Of a stretch of 11,341 nt of DNA, positions 5,704-11,236 are shown piece after piece. The position numbers and the translations under genes are program-made. Position 1 is the first letter of the stretch, and each line of letters starts with the position of its first letter. Below the pieces are notes generated by a model that was given only the letters and a program-made list of their open reading frames with translations, did not search any database and had not been told where the DNA came from. The stretch comes from Baffinella frigidus (taxonomy: Eukaryota; Cryptophyceae; Cryptomonadales; Baffinellaceae): positions 209,160-220,500 of the forward strand of contig MU647042.1 in the NCBI GenBank assembly GCA_026770585.1, given 5' to 3'.

Positions 5704-5920
5704 CCCCGGTGGCGAAAAGGTCTACGTTTCGCGAAGACACTATTCATGTCTTCGGAGACGTTGCGTGTTTTTACATGACAGGGTGAAACTCGGCGACATT
5801 TATCGAAATTATCGAAAAAGAATCCAAATTTGTTTTTCTCTTTCAAATCAAGGCACGAATTTCAAAGGACGTAGACCTGTTCGTGTCCGGGTGTGGAGAC
5901 GCTGTTTCGCCCATCAAAAT
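5704..5920. other. Spacer between family B copies, no gene recognised
   Basis: A plus-strand frame is open from about 5624 to the TGA at 5999-6001, but it needs a TTG start, lies mostly in repeat family B and has no recognised domain. The spacer has a 7-bp-stem hairpin at 5732-5754 (CGAAGAC, 9-nt loop, GTCTTCG) and an AT-rich tract at 5800-5860. Confidence 0.4.
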
Positions 5921-6073
5921 ATGGCTCGTTCGTGCAGGGGGAAGGGGGGAGAGGTGGGCGGGCGCATCTTCATCTGCCCTAAGCTGCAATCTGCTAATTG
6001 ACTTTAGGCGAATCGGGCCGGAATTTTGTCATTTCTCTCCCAAAGTGGCCGATCTGCGGCACAAACAATAGAA
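5921..6073 (+). repeat. Repeat family B, copy 2
   Basis: Begins ATGGCTCGTTCGTGCAGGGG, then GGGCGGGCGCATCTTCATCTG and on to GTGGCCGATCTGCGGCACAA. The amino-acid pattern ICPKLQ and later GESGR, KWPI.GTNNR is kept between copies 1 and 2 despite base changes. That could be coincidence or a trace of coding. Confidence 0.8.
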
Positions 6074-6074
6074 G

Positions 6075-6098
6075 GACGCTGTTTCGCGAAACAGTGTC
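6075..6098. repeat. 24-bp near-perfect palindrome around TTTCGCGAAA
   Basis: GACGCTGTTTCG followed by CGAAACAGTGTC pairs over 12 bp with one G-T wobble and no spacer. Part of its arm (ACGCTGTTTCG) recurs at 5899-5909, and a shorter ACGTTTCGCGAA is at 5724-5735. Confidence 0.8.
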
Positions 6099-6132
6099 TT
6101 TCTTTTGGAACAGCGTCTTTCTATTTTTAAAA

Positions 6133-6201
6133 ATGGCTCGTTCGTGCAGGGGGAAGGGGGGAGAGGCGGGCGGGCGCATCTTCATCTGCCCCAAGCTGCA
6201 A
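6133..6201 (+). repeat. Repeat family B, copy 3 (truncated)
   Basis: Matches the first 70 bp of copy 2 (ATGGCTCGTTCGTGCAGGGG to CCCCAAGCTGCAA), then leaves the family at ACTTCAGGTTATGAC, which leads into the 25-bp array. A decayed version of that junction (GCTGTAACTACAGGTTACGA) recurs at 6783-6802. Confidence 0.8.
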
Positions 6202-6218
6202 CTTCAGGTTATGACTCC

Positions 6219-6345
6219 TACCCCAAATACACCAGGCTAAATCTACCCCAAATACACCCGGCTAAATCTTCCCCAAATACACCAGGCTTATTCTACCCCA
6301 AATACACCAGGCTAAATCTACCCCAAATACACCAGGCTAATTCCT
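6219..6345. repeat. Tandem array, 5 x 25 bp
   Basis: CCCCAAATACACC.GGCTAA recurs at exactly 25-bp intervals (6221, 6246, 6271, 6296, 6321). Copies differ by one to three bases. Confidence 0.97.
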
Positions 6346-6364
6346 CAGGTTTCGATCCCCACAT

Positions 6365-6479
6365 GGGGAACCTTGCTCATAAGAAAGCGCCCCCACCCCT
6401 AAGACCGCCATAGGGCCCTAGGCATAGCCCTACTGTAGGGTCCTGGGAGGAGGAGCTTTCTTATGAGCGAGGTACCCCT
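6365..6479. mobile_element. MITE-like foldback element, family A copy 1
   Basis: Terminal inverted repeats GGGGAACCTTGCTCATAAGA (from 6365) and, at 6456-6479, the reverse complement of GGGGTACCTCGCTCATAAGA with two mismatches. The core is GC-rich and contains CCTACTGTAGG at 6429-6439. It is about 115 bp with no coding capacity. The 25-bp repeat is found on the left and, in decayed form, on the right (CCCCAAGTACACCCGCCTAA at 6483), so the element appears to have inserted into that array. Target duplications are not clear. Confidence 0.8.
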
Positions 6480-6880
6480 GTACCCCAAGTACACCCGCCT
6501 AAATCTCCAGGCTATTGCCCCCCCCCCCCGCACCACAGTTGACTGATCCTCCCTACGCCCTAAACCCTTAAGGTTTTAGGGTTTAGGGTTCCCTAAGGTT
6601 ATGATCCCGACCCCAAATGCACAGGCTAAATCTCCAGGTTACGTGCCCTACCCCTTTTACACCCGGCTAAATCTCCAAACTCCAGGTAGTGAATGCTGGA
6701 AAAGCTGGCGTGGCCAACACCCTTCCCGGTAGTGCATCTAAAACCTCCTGGTACAAACGGTCCTTACCCTAAAACTGCCCCACGCTGTAACTACAGGTTA
6801 CGAGCGCTACCCCTGATACACCAGGCGGAATCTCCTCTACTCCTCTCGCCCCGAGGCGGGCCCTTCCTAGGGCTGCGTCC
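6480..6880. repeat. Decayed remnants of the 25-bp array, no gene seen
   Basis: Scattered pieces of the 25-bp unit: CCCCAAGTACACCCGCCTAA (6483), ACCCCAAATGCACAGGCTAA (6609), TACACCCGGCTAAATCTCCA (6658) and TACCCCTGATACACCAGGCG (6809). CTAAATCTCCAGG recurs in several. No convincing coding sequence is visible. Confidence 0.65.
6558..6588. repeat. Head-to-head telomere-like hairpin
   Basis: CCCTAAACCCT (6558-6568), a 9-nt loop, then AGGGTTTAGGG (6578-6588). It is a perfect 11-bp stem made of one and a half telomere heptamers in opposite orientations. Confidence 0.85.
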
Positions 6881-6886
6881 TCAATC

Positions 6887-7052
6887 TCATAGGGTAACGG
6901 CCTGAAAATGGGGTAGTTAGGCATACGGCATTGCCTAGGACCTCCTACCGTAGGCCGAGACTTTTTGGTCCTAGGATCCCGCGGCCTACGGTAGGAGGTC
7001 CTAGGCAATGCCGTATGCCTAACTACCCCATTTTCAGGCCGTTACCCTATGA
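6887..7052. mobile_element. Perfect foldback element with 71-bp arms and a flanking AATC pair
   Basis: Left arm 6887-6957 and right arm 6982-7052 are exact reverse complements over 71 bp with a 24-nt spacer (6958-6981). The ends read TCATAGGGTAACGGCC and its complement. AATC lies immediately outside both ends (6883-6886 and 7053-7056), consistent with a 4-bp target-site duplication. Each arm contains CCTACSGTAGG, a motif shared with the family A elements. The absence of any arm mismatch implies recent origin or active correction. No coding capacity. Confidence 0.85.
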
Positions 7053-7122
7053 AATCTGCTTCTGGGTTATTTACGAAATCCAGGTTAGTCAACTGCGTGT
7101 GAGTGGCAGTCTGGTTGGCAGG

Positions 7123-7189
7123 ACCCTAAACCCTAAACCCCAAACCCCAAACCCCAAACCCCAAGCCCCAAACCCCAAACCCCAAACCA
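7123..7189. repeat. CCCTAAA / CCCCAAA heptamer tract
   Basis: Two CCCTAAA units followed by seven to eight CCCCAAA-type units (one CCCCAAG). The same two-block structure occurs at 3332-3380. Confidence 0.95.
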
Positions 7190-7227
7190 CAGGCGGAGGC
7201 GATCCACCTGGTCGACAAAGTCGGGCA

Positions 7228-7565
7228 CTCGTGAGGTGTTAGGCCAGCCTCAGAAAAGGATAGGCCCGCATCGGGATGGATAAGCCCGCCTCAGGAAAGG
7301 CCGAGGCAAGTTCCGGTGTCCGCCTATGTTGGGAGCTCGAACAACCTAAAGGACCTACAGGATAGGCCCGCCTCGTGAGGTGTTAGGCCCGCCTCAGAAA
7401 AGGATAAGCCCGCCTCAGGATAGCCCTGGGATAGGCCCACCTCGGGAGGAATAGAAAAAGCCTTTGATGGGCCCGCCTCAGAAAAGGATAGGCCCGCCTC
7501 GGGATGGATAGGCCCGCCTCGGGATGGATAGGCCCGCCTCGGGATGGATAGGCCCGCCTCGGGCG
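7228..7565. repeat. GGATAGGCCCGCCTCGGGAT repeat region (20-bp array)
   Basis: A clean 20-bp tandem at about 7480-7562 (GGGATGGATAGGCCCGCCTC) and looser variants from 7228 onward (GCCCGCCTCAGAAAAGGATA). The minus strand reads as low-complexity RRAYPSRGGPIHPEAGLS. The 20-bp period is not a multiple of 3, so that frame cycles and I do not treat it as a protein. Confidence 0.9.
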
Positions 7566-7676
7566 ACTTAGATGAGCGGTCCTCACAGCTCGCGCTTCCG
7601 TGAAGTTCAAGTGCGAGGAAGGAGGTCCTTTCGGTCCTTGAGGTTCTTCGAGGTCCCAACATAGGCGGACACCGGA
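7312..7676. mobile_element. Composite foldback element enclosing the 20-bp array
   Basis: Left arm 7312-7355 begins TCCGGTGTCCGCCTATGTTG. The right arm 7632-7676 is its reverse complement, perfect for the outer 23 bp and a few mismatches in the next 20 (CTCGAACAACCTAAAGGACC against CTCGAAGAACCTCAAGGACC). About 365 bp in total, the interior filled by the GGATAGGCCCGCCTC repeats. It resembles foldback elements whose interiors carry tandem repeats. No target duplication is visible. Confidence 0.75.
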
Positions 7677-7750
7677 GCTTATCTTGCAGTCTAAGACGCG
7701 CCCGCCTCGGGACAGGAGTCGGTCTAGGATGGACCCGCCTTGGGATACGG

Positions 7751-7770
7751 TTCGATCCGAAAGGATCGAA
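7751..7770. repeat. Hairpin with 8-bp stem and GAAA tetraloop
   Basis: TTCGATCC-GAAA-GGATCGAA: perfect stem, GNRA-class loop. It would be a stable RNA hairpin if transcribed. No gene context is known. Confidence 0.8.
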
Positions 7771-7786
7771 AGGCCCCCTTCTGAAT

Positions 7787-7915
7787 CCTTGCTCGGATAG
7801 CGAGGGGGCAAATGGATCGGGTAATTTTGAGTCGTGTCCAAGTTGTGGGCGCTAAAACTCCAATTTTGTACCCGAATTAAAAAGATCCATTGGCCCCCTC
7901 GTTATCCGACCAAGG
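7787..7915. mobile_element. Foldback element, 129 bp, 32-bp arms
   Basis: Left arm 7787-7818 (CCTTGCTCGGATAGCGAGGG onward) and right arm 7884-7915 are reverse complements at 29 of 32 positions. The 65-bp interior is AT-richer and has no open frame. MITE-like in structure, single copy in this window. Confidence 0.75.
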
Positions 7916-7992
7916 CTCCTCGTCCCTCGAATCGGCAACTTTTAATCCTCAGACAAGAGGTCGCGAGACGGGAACTCAGATCAAAGAAAGAG

Positions 7993-7997
7993 GGGGG

Positions 7998-8034
<37 letters not shown>

Positions 8035-8100
8035 GGAAAGAGAGAGAGAGAGAGAGCGAGCGAGAGAGGGAGAGAAAAAAACAGACAGACAGAGAGAGAG
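7993..8100. repeat. (GA)n microsatellite with GC interruptions
   Basis: GAGAGAGAG runs broken by GCGA, GGGAAA and a GAAAAAAACAGACAGACA segment. Open frames reading RERERE are artefacts of the repeat. Confidence 0.97.
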
Positions 8101-8277
8101 ACCTGTATTAAATCCAACACGGCCGCTATCACGGCGCCATGTATGCACCCCCACAGAGGCTCTGTCTGAGCACGGGCGCCGAGAGAGGTCAGGCGCACTC
8201 TGTAGGGAGGTCCTAGCCGCAGACGCGTAGGCCTACTGCAGGCTCCTATGGAGTGTGCGCACACTCCCCTAGACTAA
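8101..8277. other. Spacer with an 18-bp palindrome, no gene seen
   Basis: GGAGTGTGC-GCACACTCC at 8250-8267 is perfect and spacerless, and GTAGGCCTAC at 8228-8237 is a smaller palindrome. No coding sequence is recognised. Confidence 0.55.
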
Positions 8278-8544
8278 AGGGATACCTCGCGCATATGGAG
8301 GCACACCACCCGAGGACCCTACAGTAGGCCTATCCCTTAAGTGGCGAGTAGCCTCATACGATCCTACGTAGGGGTAGTCGACCCTCTGCTCACCACTGAA
8401 GTGGTACATATCCCTCACTGTATGCCCATACGCCCTACGGTAGGGTCCTGGAACCTACCTAGGACCTCTTGGGGGTCAATTTTTGACCCCCTCGCCACTT
8501 AAGGGATAGCCCTAGGGTGGTCAGCTGCTGAGCGAGGTACCCGT
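8278..8544. mobile_element. Diverged family A-like element with a nested foldback
   Basis: The left end GGGATACCTCGCGCAT (8279-8294) and the right end GCTGAGCGAGGTACCCG (8526-8542) are diverged forms of the family A terminal repeat. Inside sits a second inverted repeat, with arms 8325-8348 and 8491-8514 (23 of 24 pairs, GGCGAG innermost). Inside that, 8471-8491 is a perfect 9-bp-stem hairpin with a 3-base loop (GGGGGTCAA-TTT-TTGACCCCC). CCTACAGTAGG (8318), CCTACGTAGG (8363) and CCTACGGTAGG (8434) lie within. The assignment to family A is an inference from short ends. Confidence 0.6.
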
Positions 8545-8641
8545 GCAGACCAGCGGTTACACTCCGGGGGTTCCAAAACCGCTCCGGACCCTACCCCTGC
8601 ACACCCCTCCTTTCGACGGTCAAAACCCGGTGCACCTACAG
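8545..8641. other. Spacer between foldback elements, no gene seen
   Basis: GC-rich unique sequence. No repeat or coding signal was recognised. Confidence 0.4.
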
Positions 8642-8750
8642 AGGTACCTCGCTCATAAGAAACGCCCCCCCCTAGGACCACCATAGGGCTCTAGGCATAG
8701 ACCTACAGTAGGGACCTAGGGGGGGCGATTTCTTATGAGCGAGGTACCCC
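8642..8750. mobile_element. MITE-like foldback element, family A copy 2
   Basis: Left end AGGTACCTCGCTCATAAGAA (8642-8661) and right end TTTCTTATGAGCGAGGTACC (8729-8748) are perfect inverted repeats. The core is CCCCCCCTAGGACC, CATAGGGCTCTAGGCATAG, CCTACAGTAGG (8702-8712) and CCTAGGGGGGG. Just outside, CCTACAG precedes the left end and CTGTACCTGTAGG follows the right, so the inverted symmetry may extend further with a small insertion. Confidence 0.88.
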
Positions 8751-8810
8751 TGTACCTGTAGGATGCCATAGGGTGTACGCACCTCCAGGCACTAGTCGGC
8801 GGCATCGTCG

Positions 8811-8877
8811 TAAATCCTAAACCCTAAACCCTAACTCTAAACTCTTAACCCTGCACCCTAAACCCTAAACCCTAAAC
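8811..8877. repeat. CCCTAAA heptamer tract
   Basis: About nine units, mostly CCCTAAA with CTCTAAA, CTCTTAA and CCTGCA variants, lying between two family A elements. Confidence 0.93.
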
Positions 8878-8915
8878 GTCACTTCCCCCCCCCCGGCATC
8901 CCTCCATGCATGCTT

Positions 8916-9032
8916 CAGGGGTACCTCGCTCATAAGAAACCGCGCCCCCCTAGGACCCAACAGTAGGCCTATACGTAGGGCCCTATGGTGGTCCTAGGGG
9001 GGGGGCAGTTTCTTATGAGCGAGGTACCCCTG
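8916..9032. mobile_element. MITE-like foldback element, family A copy 3 (perfect 25-bp ends)
   Basis: The first 25 bases (CAGGGGTACCTCGCTCATAA, then GAAAC) are exactly the reverse complement of 9008-9032. It is 117 bp long. The core holds CCCCCCTAGGACC, a CCTACNGTAGG-like word (CCAACAGTAGG, 8957-8967), TACGTA and CCTAGGGGGGGGG. No coding capacity and no clear target duplication. Its right end overlaps the 3' end of the TPR gene on the minus strand and supplies the stop codon. Confidence 0.9.
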
Positions 9033-9170
9033 TAGCCTCTACCAACAATCCGAGCATGCGCCCACGGGCCTGTGTGAGCTTAGGCTCGAAACGAGCTTTC
9101 TGTGGGCTTTCGGGCACCCTCCTGAAGGCTTCCTCCAGCGCCTGAATCGGTGGCGTTTAGGGTTGAGGAT

Positions 9171-9202
<32 letters not shown>

Positions 9203-11236
9203 TGTTGAGGGTTGAGGGTTGAGGGTTGAGGGCTGAGGGTTGAGGGTTGAGGGTTGAGGGCTGAGGGCTGAGGGTTGAATGTTGAGGGTAGATGGTTGAG
9301 GGTTGAGCACCTGAACCCAGCCCACGCCACCACAGTCAACGCCCGGACACACCCCATCAATAAAGACTGTTTGGGGGGGGGGTAGGACCCGGGACGGCAG
9401 ACCGAGCCTCCCCTGCTGATCTGCGCGGGTTGCACTGAAGCAAGTGCACACCACTGAGGATTGGTTAGCAACTGCGGGTTGGAGCTTGTGGTGGAGGTGA
9501 GAGGTGAGATCCGGGTTCTGAGAATCGCGCGTGGGGGGGTGAGAGATGGGGTCTTAGGGCGAGAGAGAGAGAGCGCGCGCGAGAGAGCGAGAGAGAGAGA
9601 GAGCGAGAGAGAGAGCGAGAGAGAGAGCGAGAGAGAGAGAGAGAGCGAGAGAGAGAGGGGGAGCACCTGCATCGCCGTCCAGGCCTGTGCGCCGTCCCTC
9701 CTCAACGCCTGGAAGCGCACGGCGAGCTCCAACGCCACCACCATGTCGAGGGGGGCAGTGTGAGCCCTCTCAACAAGCTCGCGAAGGCGCTGAATCAGCA
9801 GCCCCGCCTCCTCGTAGCGGTCCGAGAGCAGCAACACCTCCGCGAGTTCAAATTCGATGTCTCTTTCAAGGGAATCGTCCTGGAACTCAACGAACTCCAA
9901 AACCACCAAGGCGTGCCGCAGAAGCTCCTCTGCCTCCTCCATTTTGTGCAGGAGCTGCGCCACTTTGCCCAGGCCGAGAGTCGCACGGCATTCCACTGCA
10001 TAGCAACCGTGCTTCTCGCCCAACTTCCGCGCCTTCTGGTACCATGTTTCAGCGAACTTGGAGTTTTTGAGATTGACAAACATATCCCCGACGCAGCACA
10101 TGGCCGTCCCCTGTTCAGCGAAGCGCTCCAACTTCCCGAGGACTTGCACACTCCTCTGAAACAAGCTCGCGACCTTTGCAAAGTGCCCTTGGTTGAAGTT
10201 TGCAACGGCGAAAGTGTCGATCAGCCGAGGGTGTCCCGACTCGGAGATCAAAAGGAACAGCTCCTCCAGCCGGCTCTCCCACCGCAGCACCCCTGGCCAG
10301 TCCCGAGAGACCCATGCTTCTTCCACCATCCTCTCGACCGTCGACAGCGGGGGCGCGCCGCCCGCTCCAACAACACAATTTTGCAGGTTGCCTTTGGCAT
10401 TCACGAGCGCATACGCGGCATTCGGACCCTGCAGCACTTCCGGGTGCTTTTCGGCGACAGCCACTGCGGCTCGAAACGCTTCTGCAGCGGCCTGAGAGTT
10501 TGGCCTGTGCATTTGAACCACCCCGCGCAAGTAGTGGTTCCAGAGCTGGCAGTCTGCGGTGTTGCCCCCCCTCTCGCGCAAGCGAGTGACGAGCGCCTCC
10601 GCCTCCTCGAGATGCCCGTCCCTCTGGCACAGCGCTTCCACCAAGCCTCTGAGGGCCATCCGTTCCAAAGAAGCACGATCGTGGGAGGCGTCATTCTCCC
10701 CGATACTCTGCGCCACCCGAAAGGCCCGCCGCTGCTGTTCCACTGCGTCGCTGTGCCTCCCTGCATTCGAGAAGACACCACCCAGCGTCGAACACAAGTT
10801 GCACTCCATCGACACGAATCCCTGCTCCTTGCTGACGTCCCTCGCATTCTCAAACCACAAAGCGGCATTCTTCCAGTCCATGCCCGACATGAAACATTTG
10901 CCGGCATTGGTCAGTACATCCACTTGTATGCTGAAAAGCTTCGACGCTCCACAGACTTCCGCGCACCTCACCCAGAGGAGGCCGGCCTTGTCCCACTTCT
11001 CTGTGCCATCGTACGCACGCGCGAACGACTTGAGGACATAAAAGAGGGTCTCCGGATCTTGCCCCACCGCCGCAAGCTCCTCGAGCCTTCCTTCCCACCG
11101 CAGAACCTCACTCCAGTTGGCAGACGCTGCTGCATCGACCACCCTCCTCCGGATCGCGTCCAGCGACAAGAGCTGCCCCTGCCCCTTCTGGCCGCGACAC
11201 GAGATCTTGTGCTCCTTCCACGCCGCAACCTGGCAC
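9013..11236 (-). CDS. TPR protein with MYND zinc finger tail (two exons, 5' end outside window)
   Basis: The minus-strand exon 11236-9667 and last exon 9141-9013 together encode 565 residues in this window. The N-terminus is missing. The first residues, CQVAAWKEHKISC, match the end of a MYND zinc finger (CQ-x4-W-x2-HK-x2-C). The earlier zinc ligands must lie in an upstream exon. The AG at 11238-11237 is taken as acceptor because the same frame upstream meets a TGA. Residues from about 40 are helical TPR-like repeats in two homologous halves of about 270: WSEVLRWEGRLEEL (41) and WPGVLRWESRLEEL (313); WFENARDVSKEQG and WYQKARKLGEKHG. TPR arrays bind protein partners and MYND fingers usually bind proline-rich peptides. 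No enzymatic motif is visible, so the role is an inferred adaptor. The long antisense frame at 9760-11280 is a shadow of this gene. Confidence 0.85.
9154..9309. repeat. GGGTTGA heptamer minisatellite inside the intron
   Basis: About 20 units of GGGTTGA with GGGCTGA, GTGTTGA and GGGTAGA variants, starting at GTTTAGGGTTGAGG. It has the same period as the CCCTAAA tracts, but is G-rich on the plus strand, opposite to nearly all others in the window. Read on the gene's own strand it is CCCTCAA. Confidence 0.95.
9310..9555. other. Intron interior with no gene, including a G10-class run
   Basis: Contains CAATAAAGACTG (9358-9369) followed by a G-run at 9373-9382. This looks like an AATAAA signal on the plus strand, but no plus-strand gene leads to it. 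Confidence 0.4.
9560..9660. repeat. (GA)n microsatellite at the 5' end of the intron
   Basis: GA runs with regular GC interruptions (GAGCGAGAGA). On the gene strand it is a polypyrimidine CT tract beginning within 10 bases of the donor site. Confidence 0.97.

Larger units (their letters stand above)
9142..9666 (-). other. Intron of the TPR gene (525 bp)
   Basis: Minus-strand donor GATGCAG/GTGCTC at 9666 and acceptor GATTCAG/GCGCTGG at 9142, both phase 0. The intron starts with a CT-rich microsatellite and ends with a CTCAACC/CCCTAAA minisatellite whose CTAAAC word (9154-9159) could serve as branch site. Unspliced, the frame runs on as low-complexity LSLSLS and then LNPQPSTLNPQP until it leaves the gene. 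Spliced, it continues into EAFRR, which matches the first half of the protein. Confidence 0.75.

Noticed and set aside
5624-6240. Frames of 80-125 codons in repeat family B as genes
   Set aside because: They need TTG starts, are mostly repeat sequence and match no known family. They are kept only as an observation on possible past coding.
7324-7841. Minus-strand frames with SIPRRAYPSRGGPIHPEAG repeats
   Set aside because: A 20-bp DNA repeat inside a foldback element. The frame cycles with the repeat and there is no sign of selection on the peptide.
7834-8264. RERERE and LSLSLS frames
   Set aside because: GA/CT microsatellite translations.
9355-9385. AATAAA followed by a G-run as a plus-strand polyadenylation site
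   Set aside because: No plus-strand gene ends there, and it is inside the intron of the minus-strand gene.
9157-9666. C-terminal extension LSLSLS...LNPQPS of the 670-residue minus frame
   Set aside because: It is translated intron: CT microsatellite and CCCTCAA minisatellite. A phase-0 splice gives a continuation that matches the first half of the protein.
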